A stretch of DNA of 64,000 nt from Cephalopachus bancanus (GCA_027257055.1 JAPVLO010000083.1:4448001-4512000), one strand, 5' to 3'; positions 46,101 to 58,562 are shown, counted from the first letter of the stretch. Numbers and translations: made by a program. The notes: generated by a model not told the origin, from the letters alone.

Positions 46101-46849
46101 ATTTACAAAATGCCTATTTTAAGAAGTCTATCTAGAAATTTTTAACATCTTATCAAGTCATCGTTGTATATTCAGTAAATACAATAAACAGACTTACTAA
46201 ATCAGGGAAATAGTACAATTTAGACTTAGCATTTCTAATGAAATGCTTCCTCCTTTCTTTTTTTATTTAGTATTTTACCCACAAAATACATATAGAGTGC
46301 ATAGACTCGGAATGTAAATAACTGGTCATTTTACAGTAGTGATAGGTGGGAAGGCCACCAGGGTCATAAAAGCACAAAGACTCTCTGTCTCTCCATTTCA
46401 GCACTAGTTGTCTGTTATTTTGTTTGGCAGATACTGACCAGGCTACTCTCTGGGTTTTTAAGTGATATTCTTGGAACAACTTAGCTTTACAAATGTCAAG
46501 CCAACCCCCAAAACAACTGTGAGCTAAACTGTTATCTGTAATATTCTGCTCCAGAATGCTATCAAAATAAAAGCTGCTAACTTATGGCTCCATTCTCCAA
46601 AAGTTTGTGGGTTACAATTTAAAACCTTCCTTTGTTGAGATCTCCAACTACAGATCATACCGTCATACCAGATATAAGTCCACGTGAAAGGAATGAAAAA
46701 GAACATGCCTAAAAGACATTCAATCATTCAATAGACATTTATGTGTGCCGGCTGGGAACACAAGGCGTCACTTGGAAGGATATCAGCAAATAGTCACAAA
46801 TACTTAAACAGTACTTACCCTTAATTAAATTAGCTTATATATAGACATA
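46101..46849. other. no gene seen
   Basis: About 750 bases without a supported feature. The minus frames at 46,267-46,479 and 46,524-46,727 have no domain. Confidence 0.4.
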
Positions 46850-47010
46850 TATGTTTGTATATATTTAATTTTCATAACAGTCATGCAAGGGACGTACTAT
46901 TGTTATCATTCTCACTTTACAGAAAGTGAAACTGAGACAAGGAGGGGGTGAATGACTTGACAGCTCCCTGGAGCCAGGATTTAGCCCAGGCCACTTGGCT
47001 CCAGCATCCT
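46850..47010 (-). repeat. MIR element
   Basis: Reverse MIR: ttaattttcataacagtcat, cattctcactttacagaaag, tgaaactgagacaaggaggg and ggcttgg-like end ccacttggctccagcatcc. Confidence 0.75.
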
Positions 47011-48059
47011 TGATCTTAAACCTTAAGCTGCTGATCTGCCCAAGTAAAAATTCTTAGAAAAGTCAGTTATTTAGTTGCTAAGGTACTCATAGAATAATTG
47101 ATGACATACATGCACAGGGTACAAAAAAGAGAAGTCTCTTTGTTGTATTATAGTGACTTATGTGTGTGTCTTAGCTCCCCAGTAGAGTACCTGGGTCCAG
47201 ACTACTTAAAGGTCAATTGCATGCCTCATTTAAATCTTATATCCCATTTAGGACAGTACTTTGCCCATTGGAGTATGTAGCAAATGTACCAGGGCCACTA
47301 TGGTATTAATACCACAAAGCTCTCCCACAGAGTAATGTAATGTGCTTCAGACCTAGAATATGGCAAGCGCTATGGAACAGTAAGCCTCTAATTGGATCAA
47401 CAAGTAACATGGATGAAAAATGCCACGAACCATTCCGATCAATGCACACAGTGGTCTAAGAGTAATGTTGCAAAGATGTCAGGGCTCAGTGCTGTGTCCA
47501 GCGGCCTCACAGATTTCAACATAGGTAACTGCACACATTTTTTGTGCAAAAGGAATTACCTCTGCTTCTTCCCAAAAGCCTGAACATAAAAGTAAAGGAA
47601 TAAATACTAATAAACCCAAAAGTACAAGAAGCTCAGTAAAGGAAATGACAGTAAATAATGTTAACAAATTTTGGAAGCTGATAAGTGGATGGGCAAGAAA
47701 TTTTCGGGAATAAGAGCCAAAGCCTGCCTCATAGGTGGCATGTGGCACAGGGCTAATAATAGAAGGCTTTATTGGAATTTTTTATCAATTGAATTAGAAT
47801 CCCAGATTCCCTTCTCCCGGCAAACACAGGATAGGCAGAGACAAGTTTACTTCTGCCCAGGCGCAGCTAAGGGCAGCACTGAGGTAAAACAGAGGGACAA
47901 AGTAGAAGTTACACAAATGAGATTCCCCAGCCCCTTCCTCTTACTCAGTTATAAGAATATAAGCTTATATTCCTCAAAAACGAGATTGGTGAATTTTTCT
48001 TCAGGGAAAGTAGTCAGCCTCTTAAAAAATAACTATGGTACTAATTATTTAAAACTTTT
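47011..48059. other. no gene seen
   Basis: About 1 kb. The longest frame is 130 codons (47,671-48,063, plus) with no domain, no plausible start context and no supporting neighbours. I do not call it a gene. Confidence 0.4.
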
Positions 48060-48190
48060 TTAGTGTATGCATTTTTTTTAAGATTGGAGGGATACATGCA
48101 CAGGATTGTTACATGAGTATATTGTGAGATGGTGAGGTTTAGGCTGCTGTTAAACCTGTGTCACTATTTGGGTAATGGATTCAATAAAAA
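48060..48190 (-). mobile_element. L1 3'UTR fragment
   Basis: Reverse L1 tail wording: gggatacatgcacaggattg, ttacatgagtatattgtgag and ggtgaggtttaggctgctgt. Confidence 0.65.
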
Positions 48191-49369
48191 CTAGATAGTT
48201 AAAAAGACAATATATAACCTGTTACAGAGATAGAGTTAAAGAATAAAAAAAAAATTGCTGTTTTACACACACACAGGCACACACACATATACATATCGTC
48301 TAAATGCCAAGCTCCTTAAAGGCTAGATTAGTATCCTATTCTTATTTCCAGCCCATAATGCAAAGTTTTGCATGTAATAAGTGCTCAGTAAAATATTCAC
48401 TGGATTTAAATTTTAGCCAGAAAACTTATAAGAATACAACATTGATTGCTATGTCTCCAGATACGAAATTTGATTCTTAACAACCAAAAGCTATTCGCAA
48501 AAACTTCCTAACTCCAACTGAGACCAAAAACCAAAAGCAAAGTGGTCGTGAATATTTGTCGTGTTTACAGTAAGTGTATCACATAAGCTCTTCTCTCAGC
48601 TCCCTCCATGGTCGTGATCTGAAGTCCACTGCATATGCTTTGATGAGATTATAGAGCGAGATCTTCATAATCAAAGATTATGGCTTGATGGTTGGTGCCA
48701 CACAATTCAGATAAATCTATTGTATTCTCTGTGGCCCATTTAGTAACGCTATGACCACCTTATAAAAACATTTATAAATAAAGTTTTAATTTGAAAACTT
48801 GTAAAAGTTGTTGAAAACTTTCTAATGTTTTCCTCAGATAAATGTAAACCAATTACATGAGATATTACTTATTGTAAAAGAGGTAGGAATGGCAATTAAG
48901 ACCTTAAAAATATACCAAGTTTTATTACAAGATAGAAGTTGGAAAATATGCTGCTTTATTCTACAATTTTTTTATCATTCTCCAGTAAGAAAATGGCCCT
49001 GACTACATTGATTTGATGCTGTCAGTTCTGGGAAGACATCAGTGGTTTCATCATTACCCATTAATATTAGCTGTTGAAAAGCATCACTAAATGATTTTCA
49101 GGTTTTAAAAAGCAATTGGGGCCTTGGGACTTCTCAGCGATGCTGTGCATATACCAAGGGTTGGCAACAGTTCAGGAATGGGATGGCAAAATCGCTGACC
49201 TTTTCTTTTAGCAAACAGTCAGGGGTATAAAAGGAGAATGGCAATAAAGGGGAAAGGCAGCAGCCAAGAAATCTTTTTTTTTTCCATAGATGAGGTCAGC
49301 TTCACTTAGGGAATAAACTTTTTCATTATGATGCAAGGTTGGAAACAAAGGGAATGTTCAAAGAGGTCA
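48191..49369. other. no gene seen
   Basis: About 1.2 kb, AT-rich, with a short CA-rich patch near 48,268-48,292. No gene or repeat family assigned. Confidence 0.4.
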
Positions 49370-49475
49370 ATTGTCATTGATCCTCACAACAGCCTTGCTG
49401 GTTAGTATTATCACCTCTTCTGTAGAGATGACAAACTGATGTCCAGAGAGCAAGAGTCACAGTACAAACTACCAG
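49370..49475 (-). repeat. MIR fragment
   Basis: Reverse MIR core: ttgatcctcacaacagcctt, gctggttagtattatcacct and gatgtccagagagcaagagt. Confidence 0.7.
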
Positions 49476-50584
49476 TGGCTGCCTTCAGCACCCTCTTTCT
49501 TCATCCCAGCAGCCCGTATGCTAAGATTCAGTGGAGGCTCCCTTCCCTTTGAGCAGTCACGTGGAAATAGCCCCTCTGAACCCTGCCTCTTTCCCCTGAC
49601 TCCCCACTAAGAATTCCACTTCTTTAGCAAACCTCTGGGTAAAGGCTGCTCATCATTCCATATCCCTCAGAGTCAAGAACACTCCTTACTCTGTAACGCC
49701 TCTACATCTGCCTTATATAAAAGCCAATGATCCTCTGAGGCTCATGTCGTCTGGTACATTACCCATCACTTCCCATGACTCTGTTGTCTACCTAACTCCA
49801 AGTCAGACTCATCAAAGAAGCGTTGGTATGAGAGTCACTGTATTCCAATCCAACCGCTGGAAGAATGATGGAGAAAAAAAAAGTGGAACCAAAGCCAGCT
49901 TCTCCTTTGCCATTATGCCTGTGGTTATAGTTTAATTGTTACTTTGAGTATCATCTGTAACTTGTGGTACTATCAGCTTTGGCACATACACCAAATTGCT
50001 AATGACTGAGCTGCATAACACTAAAGTATCTGAACACAAAAGCATTCCATTAGACATCATTAATAGAAATTATAGAAATTCAAATTTCTAATATTCAGCA
50101 ATATTTGGAAAAGTTACCAGTAACTTTGGCATAAGAAAAATATGACTAGATTAAACCTATGACCCACCATCTGATATGTTACCATAGCAAGACGTTGGGA
50201 GGTGGCTGAGCAAACGTTAAAAGAGAGTGAAGCTGAAGGTAGCCAGGCAGCAACAAGAGACAGTGGGGAGACTTCAAAGTGGCATTCCCCTCACTGCCTC
50301 TCCAAACATTCTCTGTTTGGGACTCTCTGCCCCAGTGGTATAATTGACTGCTAATAACCCAAAATAACCTCTCTTGGCAGATATTTTTAGTCAGGAACTG
50401 TGAAAATGCCTGTTTCTGCTTTTTCATAAGCATCCTAGTGACCATACACTTTAATATTAATAGATTGTGAGGGAAAGAAAGTCAAGTGACTCTGGAAATT
50501 GGACTCCATTATATCTCCAGGGATGGATTCTGACTAGTCAGACTTGATTATGGTAATCCAATCCCCTTTACGGTGATTGGTTCA
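49476..50584. other. no gene seen
   Basis: About 1.1 kb of mixed composition. Frames of 63 and 88 codons have no recognisable content. A C/T-rich stretch lies at 49,540-49,700. Confidence 0.4.
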
Positions 50585-50597
50585 GGAATCCATACTT

Positions 50598-50887
50598 TTT
50601 TTTTTTTTTTTTTTGAGTTGGAGTCTCACTCTGTCGCCCAGGCTTGAGGCCAGTGGAATGCTCACAGCCACCCCAGCATCAGCCTGCTGGGCTCTAGCAA
50701 TTCTTTTGCCTCAAGCCTTCCAAGTAACCAGAACTACAGGTGCGCACCCAGCTAATTTTTTATTTATTGTAGAGACGAGGTCTCACCAAGTTGCCCAGGC
50801 TGGTCTCAAACCCGCGGGCTCAGGCAATCCACTCGCCTCGGCCTATCAAAATGCTAGAATTACAGGCTGAGCCACTGAGCCCGGCCT
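50598..50887 (-). mobile_element. Alu dimer with TSD
   Basis: Minus-strand dimer with poly-T, gagtctcactctgtcgccca, the linker aattttttatttattgtaga, and end ctgagccactgagcccggcc. Flanked by ggaatccatactt (50,585-50,597) and ggaatccacactt (50,888-50,900), a 13-bp target-site duplication with one mismatch. Confidence 0.93.
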
Positions 50888-50900
50888 GGAATCCACACTT

Positions 50901-51289
50901 TAAAAGACCAGCACATGGCACATGCTCCACAATTGCTATTGATCCAGAAATGAGAACAAGATTTAAGTTGGTCCAATGTAATTATTCCATGATTGAATTT
51001 TCTCCCTCTGCAAATGAATGTGAACAAGGATGTATGTGACCCACATACTGTTGAGATCCAGCTGGCCACCTAAGGAGAGCCACTTGAAGCCCAGCCAATA
51101 CACATATAAAAGGGCAGAGCTAAAAAAAAAAAAAAATCACAAGCTGAGCGAGAACCTTGATCATATTGTAACTGGAGACACTCTACAGACTTCCTGTCCT
51201 AGGGTAATAAATGTCCCCATGAATTAAGTTAGCTTGAATCAAGTTTTCTTTCCCTTATAGTTGATAGTATCCTGACTGGCACTACATAT
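50901..51289. other. no feature recognised
   Basis: About 390 bases. An A-run lies at 51,122-51,136. No gene supported. Confidence 0.4.
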
Positions 51290-51485
51290 ATAATACAGAT
51301 GCTTTGCAAAAGGATAAATATAAAGAAAATATCTACCAAACTCAACAATAGTTAACCTCTAGTGAATGGCACGGGGGTTGGTGGTGTGGGAGCCAATGTT
51401 GACAAGTGGGAGTTTTATGTTTCACATTGTGTATTACTACTCTTTTATTTTCATAATAAATATATACAACTTTTTAATAAAAATG
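51290..51485 (+). mobile_element. old L1M 3' fragment, weak
   Basis: Order of words resembles the L1M 3' end: ctcaacaatagttaacctct, gtgggagttttatgtttcac and cttttattttcataataaat. Confidence 0.5.
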
Positions 51486-52169
<684 letters not shown>

Positions 52170-52330
52170 TTTTTTTTATTTTTATTTTTAAAATGTGAGG
52201 TATAATTCAGTGTTAGATATACAAATGGTCATCGTACAGGTAAAGTTTGGGCCTCACTTTCATCCCCAATTCACCTAGTTTGAGATCAGGTACCCTGATT
52301 GATGAAGCGTGCCCCTCCCCATCTCTTTAC
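52170..52330 (-). mobile_element. L1 3' end fragment
   Basis: Reverse L1 terminus: ttaaaatgtgaggtataatt, cagtgttagatatacaaatg, gatcaggtaccctgattgat and gcgtgcccctcccc, matching the L1 3' ends near 18,100. Confidence 0.8.
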
Positions 52331-52782
52331 TTTCTAATAGCACATACCTCCCTAATTTTTCTTGAATTCTTCGAATAAACTTCTTTTTTGCTTAAGGTAT
52401 TGGAAGTGCGTCTCTGATCATTGCAATCAAAAGTCTTAACTATGACAACGAGAAAATTGAATTTAAGTGTTTACTTATTACTTTACTTACATAGACAATA
52501 TTCAGATTTTTTTAAACCTCTAGAGAGAAGCATATCCACTGGAAGGCCTAAGTAGAAGCATCTGTTTGCCATCTTGGAATGACTGGCTTGCAGAATTTAA
52601 GCTGCATATTCAATACTAGAGAGATGGAGAAATGGCCATCCCAAATGATACAATGCTGATGCTAAAGAAACTAAAGGTATTACCACATCTTTTATAAATT
52701 ACTAAGAAAAAATAAGTATCTTTTACCTGGGGTACATTTTATACCCTGCTTCAATTCAAAAAGGACTTGAGGGAAGGTTATA
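52331..52782. other. no feature recognised
   Basis: About 450 bases of non-coding sequence with no supported feature. Confidence 0.4.
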
Positions 52783-52904
52783 AAAATACACAGAGTATTG
52801 TGATAATTAATTTTATATGTCAATTGACCATAGTATACAGTTATTTGGTCAAACGTTATTCTAGATGTTTCTGTGAAGGTGTTTTTCAGATGAGATTAAT
52901 AGTC
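52783..52904 (-). repeat. old TCTCCAGAGA-family repeat, first part
   Basis: Begins gataattaattttatatgtc, contains tatttggtcaaacgttattc and tttctgtgaaggtgtttttc, then is interrupted by the Alu pair. It resumes at 53,506. Orientation is opposite to the copies at 14,764 and 58,036. Confidence 0.7.
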
Positions 52905-53028
52905 ATGTCTCACACCTACAATCCCAGCACTTTGGGAGGCAGAGAGGAGAGGACTGCCTGAGCCCAGGGGTTTGAGACCAGCCTGGACAACCTGGAGAGA
53001 CTTCATCTCTATAATAAATCAAAAAACT
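52905..53028 (+). mobile_element. older Alu, left monomer (split)
   Basis: Left monomer with ccagcactttgggaggcaga, cctgagcccaggggtttgag and the linker tctctataataaatcaaaaa, ending at the insertion site of the younger Alu. Its right monomer continues at 53,343. Confidence 0.92.
53013..53028 (+). repeat. TSD of inner Alu, copy 1
   Basis: aataaatcaaaaaact, repeated exactly at 53,327-53,342 after the younger Alu. Confidence 0.9.
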
Positions 53029-53030
53029 AA

Positions 53031-53326
53031 GCCGGGCTCGGTGGCTCAGCCTGTAATCCTGTGCCTTTGGGAGGCTGAGGTGAGTGGATTGCCTGAGCCC
53101 GCGGGTTCGAGACCCGCCCGGGCAGCGAGACCTCATCTCTACAATAAATCAAAAAATCAGCCGGGCATGGTAGCGCACGCCTGTAATTCCTGCTACTGGG
53201 AAGGCTGAGGCGGAAGGATCGCTGGAGCCCAGCAGGCGAGGCTGCGGTGGCCAGGAGCGTCCACTGCACTCCAGTCTGGGCGACCGAGTGAGACTCCAAC
53301 TCAAAAAAAATAAAAATAAAAATAAA
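53031..53326 (+). mobile_element. young full-length Alu dimer inside an older Alu
   Basis: CpG-rich complete dimer starting gccgggctcggtggctcagc, with pol III A-box region tggctcagcctg (53,042-53,053) and a perfect B box ggttcgagacc (53,104-53,114). Linker tctctacaataaatcaaaaa, right monomer ending gagactccaactc and an AAAAT-patterned tail. The high CpG content marks it as the youngest SINE in the window. It inserted into the A-rich linker of another Alu. Confidence 0.95.
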
Positions 53327-53342
53327 AATAAATCAAAAAACT

Positions 53343-53505
53343 TAGCCAGGTGTGGTGGCATGCACCTATGGTTCCAGATACTTAGAAGGCTGAGGCAGAA
53401 GGATCACCTAAGCCCAGCAAGTCAAGGCTGTAGTAACCATGAGCATGCCACTGCACTCCAGCCTGGGTGGCAGAGTGAGAGTCTGACTCAAAAAAGAAAA
53501 AAAGT
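53343..53505 (+). mobile_element. older Alu, right monomer (split)
   Basis: Right monomer: tagccaggtgtggtggcatg, cttagaaggctgaggcagaa, catgagcatgccactgcact and tail aaaaaagaaaaaaag. CpGs mostly decayed compared with the inner Alu. Confidence 0.92.
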
Positions 53506-53872
53506 TAAATCAGTAGACTTTGGAAAAAGCAAATGATTTCACATAATGTCAGCAGGGCTCATTCAGTCAGTTAAACACCTTAATAGAAAAAGACTGATTT
53601 CTCAAAAAAAAAGTGGAATTCTGCCAGCAGACAACTTTCAGACTGCAACAGCAACGCTTCTTAGGTCTTCAGCCTGACAGCCTATTCTGCAGATTTTGGG
53701 CTTGTAAGCTTCTAAATCTGTATGAGTCAATTTCTTAAAATAAATAGGTGAAATAGAGATCAAGATGAGATAGAGATAGATAGAGATAGAGAGAGATGAG
53801 AGACAGAGGGAGAGAGCGAGAGAAAACAGACATAGACATTCCATTGGCTCTGTTTCTCTGGAGAACTCTAAT
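53506..53872 (-). repeat. old TCTCCAGAGA-family repeat, second part
   Basis: Continues from 52,904 with ttaaatcagtagactttgga, includes cttctaaatctgtatgagtc, cttaaaataaataggtgaaa, a GA/TAGA-rich run (53,755-53,822) and ends ctgtttctctggagaactct. The minus-strand frames here translate simple-sequence DNA. Confidence 0.75.
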
Positions 53873-54082
53873 AGAAGTATCAAAAAAATTTATAATAAAA
53901 TCATACAATGAGGATGGGGAAAAAATAATAACAAGGATAAAGTTATCTTCCAAGATGTATGCCATAGATCTTGAACATCTTATTAGATATGGGCTATGAT
54001 TGACTCTGACTTTCCTAGTAATTAACTCAAACAAGTAAATCCAATAATATGCATAATATTAGAGTGCCTATAAAATAAAAAC
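53873..54082. other. spacer, nothing recognised
   Basis: About 210 bases of AT-rich sequence. Confidence 0.4.
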
Positions 54083-54510
54083 ACAGTTGACCCTTGAACA
54101 AAGCAGAAGTTAAGAGAGCAACCCTTCCCATAGTCAAAAATCCACATATAACTTTTGACTCCCCAAAAACTTAATCACTGTTGACCAAAAGCCTTACCAA
54201 TAACACAATCGATTAACACTTGTTTTATATGTTATAGTGATTACATGCTGTATTCTTACAATAAAGTAACCTAGAGAAAAGAAAATAATATTAGGAAAAT
54301 CATAAGGAAGAGAAAATATGCTTTCTATTTATTAAGTGGAAGCAGATCATCATTAAGCTCTTCATCCTCATCATAGCCACAGAGTAGACTGAGGAGGAGA
54401 ATGAAGAGGAACAGTTGGTCTCACTCTCTCAGTGGTGGCAGAGTCAGAAGAAAATTTATGCATAAATTTATCCATACTGTTCAAACCTGTGTTGTTCAAG
54501 GGTCAACTGT
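54083..54510. mobile_element. Tigger-like (TcMar) MITE with 19-bp TIRs
   Basis: Begins acagttgacccttgaacaa (54,083-54,101) and ends with its exact reverse complement ttgttcaagggtcaactgt (54,492-54,510). The interior has no transposase and includes ctcttcatcctcatcatag and a G/A-rich stretch typical of a non-autonomous pogo/Tigger-type element. The subfamily is not assigned. Confidence 0.88.
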
Positions 54511-56063
54511 ATCTGTGTTCTGCTGAAAGCATTCACAACTACAAATAATTTCTCCCACAAGACCTATAGAGAAGGTTCATGAGGTCTGTTGAATCATGTC
54601 ATCATGTAAAGATACACACATTCCTTAGAAATAAACACTTCTGTGTGCTTGTAACACATATATACAGTAGATTCCCTGGCACATAGTAGAGATCTCATAA
54701 GCATTGGTGGAAAGAATAAACAACCAGTTTTCAAAATGTAGAATAACCAGTTAATTCAGCTATTTGCATTTTTGGAGGGCAAATTTATAGCAAACTTTAC
54801 TAATAAGATTGATAAAGGCAAGATTTTCACTGAAGTTCATATATTAGATATGTTTTTATCACCATACCACAGTACAACAAAAGGACAGGAGCAAACAACC
54901 AATGCAATTAAGATCTTCCTTAGTAGTTTGTAGACTTTTTCAAATGTTTCTAAAATGTGAAGAAAAAAATAACTGACTGTAAAATTTCTCTCTCTACTAA
55001 CAAGACAAGCAGGAAAACATTTAAACCAGGGCAGTATGCACCTAGCTTACACGTTGAGAGAAACCTGTTGGGGTAGTTATGAGGTCTAGAAGCCATCCAA
55101 ACTCCAAAATCTTATCCTTGATCAATTTGGAGATAATTTTTCTTCTCTGGGTTTCTCCTTAGTTTATAAAAACATTAACTCCCATGATTCTGCAACCCAA
55201 ACAATAATAAAAATGACTTTTTCACTTGAAGTTGAACTAAAGTATATCCCCGAAGTACCTTATAACATGACCACAAATAATCAAAATAGGAACTGTTTCA
55301 TCCAGATATTAGAAACATACATCCAGACAAATAGATGTTTGAATTTCTATGAATGCTTTCCTTGATTTTTTTTCATTCAGTTGTTTAACATGAAATAGAT
55401 ACAGTACAACTTTTATGTTAGCCCTAGACCTGCCTACTACACAAAGACAGTCTTTTACACTAACATGATGCTATAACACTATTAAAACATGAAAATTTTA
55501 TTACATCTGTACTATCAAAGATGGTTACATTAAGTATTGCAAACAAAAAAAACTTCTTAGTTGTTTTTCAGAAATTTATTATTAGTTCTAGTATAAATTT
55601 TTCTATTCCAGAAAGTTGTTATTTTATAAATTCTAAAATTATATTTAAGCTATATATAAGAATCTCCCCTACTCAAATTTATCACCATCACTTTTTGCTA
55701 ATTGCATTGTTTACTTGAATTACTTATTCAAAACAGCATTTGATTATTCAAAATAATGTTGCTCAGTTTTTAATTGAATCCTCGAGCAAGCGAGTGTGCA
55801 GCTTCTCAGCTTGCATAGTAATTCATCAATACATTCATTATGCATTTCTTATGGATAAGACATGGATTAAAATGAGAGATTTGGTTGAAGATATGTCTGC
55901 TTTCTTTAGGCAGAATAAAAGAGGAGGAATAAAATACATGCATGAAGTTACTTTTTCTAAGAAATTTAAATTCTTTATAATATTATGTCAATTATTTTTA
56001 ATTCAATGGGTCATCTTTACTCTAGAGAATCAAAAACACTTGTCTGTCTATAACTCAGAGAGT
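54511..56063. other. no gene seen
   Basis: About 1.55 kb of AT-rich sequence. The 141-codon plus frame (55,740-56,165) is the longest in this part. Its translation is aromatic and AT-biased, and it runs into an L1 3' fragment, so I do not call a gene. Confidence 0.4.
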
Positions 56064-56430
56064 GACTTTTTAAATTTTTATTTTCAATTATTATGGGTAT
56101 ATGACAGTTGCACATATTTATGGGGTATATGTGGTGTTTTGATACAAGCATGCAATGTGCAGTGATTAAATCTGAGTAATTAGGGTATCCATTACCTCAA
56201 GAATTTATCATTTCTCTGTGTTAGGAACATCGCAATCCCATCCTTTTATTTTAAAATATACAATAAATTATTGTTAACTATAGTCATCCTGTTGTGCCAC
56301 CAAACACTAGATCTTATTCAGTTTGATAGAAAACTGTATTTTTGTACCTATTAACCATCCCATTTTTATCCCCCCTCCAAATACCCTTCACAGCCTCTGG
56401 TAATCATCATTCTAAAGAATCACTTGTTTG
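56064..56430 (-). mobile_element. L1MA/B-type 3'UTR fragment
   Basis: Reverse-strand old L1 3'UTR: tttatggggtatatgtggtg, gatacaagcatgcaatgtgc, gtatccattacctcaagaat, aactatagtcatcctgttgt and cctattaaccatcccatttt. Word order matches the family well. Confidence 0.85.
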
Positions 56431-56439
56431 TTTGTGTTT

Positions 56440-56726
56440 TAAGTTGGGAGTCTCACTTTGTCGCCTAGATTGAAGTGCAATGGCACTATCATGGGTCACC
56501 ACAGCCTCAACCTCCTGGGTTCAGGCAATCCTTCCACCTCAAGTCTCCCAAGTAGCCGGGCCTACAGGTATGCACCACCACACCTGGCTAAATTTTTTAT
56601 TTTTGTAGAGATGAGGTCTCACTATGTTGACCAGGCTGATCTTGAACTCCTGAAATCAAGCAATTCTCCTGCCTCAGCCTTCCAAAGTGTTGAGATTATA
56701 GGTGTGTGCCACCACTCCCAGCAGGA
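56440..56726 (-). mobile_element. Alu dimer, old
   Basis: Minus-strand dimer: gagtctcactttgtcgccta, accacagcctcaacctcctg, linker ttttttatttttgtagagat, gcctcagccttccaaagtgt and gtgtgccaccactcccagc. It adjoins the L1 fragment just upstream. Confidence 0.92.
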
Positions 56727-57299
56727 ATGACTTTTTAAAAATCTACAATAAAGTGAATGACTTGAAGCCCACAACAGCTAACTAGTTAGCTCAAAGTTAC
56801 AGAGTATCTTCCAGACCCAAAAGGCTAAGCTCTTTCTTCATTCAGCACAGCTTCCGTAACTTACCATAGGCATTTTTATATTTATAATGAGTAATTAGAA
56901 AGATCACAATTGCATTTTCAGAGAATTTGTGTGCTATCAGCCATTGCAAACTGACAGCTGGAGCAGAATTCTGCTCTACATTTAGAAGTATCTTTTTGGA
57001 CACCACAGTGTTTTTGTTTTTAATTTTTGGTTAATGGCCTGGAATATCTTTAGTCCAGGGTACACTGCCCAGGCCACCAAAATCCTTACTGCTGCCTGAG
57101 GTCTTACACTGGCAAACTCATCCTTTCAGATGGCCTGCTAATGCCAAAGATTTTGAGTTTATGTCCTTGATCCATGTAGACTATGTACTCTTCCAACCTA
57201 AAATGCCACTGTCCATCATCTTTAAAGCCATTTCTTGTTTCTAAAGTTTTAAAGTTTTCTTTTTGTCTTTCCTTCAGTCTTTCAGCACAGCATCACTAT
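56727..57299. other. no feature recognised
   Basis: About 570 bases of non-coding sequence. No supported gene or repeat. Confidence 0.4.
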
Positions 57300-58035
57300 C
57301 GTAAATAAACAGCAAATATTTATTTTATCCTGACTAGTACGGTCTAGGCGTGGAAGATAGCAGACAAAATGGGCAAAAAGAATGTCCTGGCCTCCAGGGT
57401 TGAACATTCTAGTAGGAGAGACAGATATAAACAAATGCAGATTCATGTTTTGGGTGGTGGAGGCAAGGCACTATTTTGAAGAGTATCAGAAACATCTCTC
57501 TGAGGGGATGACGTTTCGAGCAGAGGGGTAAATAAAGAGAAGGCACGAGTCACACAGATATCTGGGGGAAGAATAAGTGCAAAGGGACCCATACAGAAAC
57601 CTACTTGGTATGCCTGTAGGGTAACAAGAAAGAGCACAGAACCGTGAAGGAGAGACACAGGAAACTAGGCCAGAGGGGTGACCAGGGGCCAGTTCACTCA
57701 TGGTCTTGGAGGCCACAGTAAGAACATTGGGTTTTCTCCAAGTGCAATAAAAACTATTGGAGATTTTGCGCAAAGAAGTGACATAATATGACTTGATACT
57801 TTTTAAAAATTAATCTGCCTGCTGTGTTTAGAATATACTCTGAGGAGACAAGAAAAGATAAAGAGAACCAACTAGGAAGCCACTACAGTTATCTAGATGA
57901 GAGATGAGCGTATTAGACTCCTTAGCAGTAATGATCCAACTGTGGGGTATACCTTGGAGAAGGCAGTGAGAAGTGATCATATTTTGACATATGTCAAAGG
58001 TAGATTTACAGGATTTGATGATGTGAGGTTAGAAA
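57300..58035 (-). repeat. long ancient L2-like repeat, first part
   Basis: Characteristic run of words: acattctagtaggagagaca, gaggggatgacgtttcgagc, ggtgaccaggggccagttca, tctgcctgctgtgtttagaa, gaagccactacagttatcta and aggtagatttacaggatttg. It is interrupted at about 58,036 by another old repeat and resumes near 58,563. Name tentative. Confidence 0.6.
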
Positions 58036-58270
58036 ATATGTTAGAATTCTCTAGAGAAACCAATTGGAGATATATATAATGCAAAATTGACTCAACAATT
58101 ACAGAGGTTGACAAGCCTTATGATCTACAATCAGTGAACTGGAAACCCAGGAAAACCAGAGGGAATTCCTAGTCTGGGTCTGAAGGCCTGAGAACCAGAA
58201 AAGTCAATGGTGTAAGACCCAAAGGTAGAAGAAAACCAATGTCCCAGCTCCAGCAGTTAGGGAGAGAGAT

Positions 58271-58326
<56 letters not shown>

Positions 58327-58562
58327 AGTGAGAAGTCTAATTCTCCATTCCTCTGTGTTTCTGTTCTCCTCTTTGGGCCCTCAGCAAACTGGACGATACC
58401 CACTCACATTGAGGAGGGCAATCTGCTTTCCTCTGTCCATCAATTCAAATGCTAATCACATCTGGAGACATCCTTGCAGACATACCCAGAAATAATGTTT
58501 AACTAAATATTGGGGCACCATGTGCCCCAGTCAAGTTGATACATTAAATTAATCTTCACAGA
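58036..58562 (+). repeat. TCTCCAGAGA-family repeat with (GA)n
   Basis: Begins agaattctctagagaaacca, contains a (GA)n run (58,262-58,321), cccactcacattgaggaggg, taatgtttaactaaatattg and ends agttgatacattaaattaat. It sits inside the L2-like repeat, whose word order continues on both sides. Confidence 0.75.
58262..58321. repeat. (GA)n microsatellite
   Basis: Nearly pure GA repeat of about 60 bases with one AA interruption, inside the repeat above. Confidence 0.95.

Noticed and set aside
47671..48063. 130-codon plus-strand open frame as a possible gene
   Set aside because: No domain, signal or splice context; surrounding sequence is repeat-rich and the frame ends in an A/T-rich L1 scrap.
53100..53120. 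tRNA-like B box as a tRNA gene
   Set aside because: It is the internal pol III promoter of an Alu, with no cloverleaf around it.
55740..56165. 141-codon open frame as a possible gene
   Set aside because: It extends into an old L1 3'UTR and its translation is typical of AT-rich random DNA.
58262..58321. CRISPR-like or regularly spaced repeat arrays
   Set aside because: The repeats here and elsewhere are simple microsatellites without spacers, and the window is a mammalian genome.
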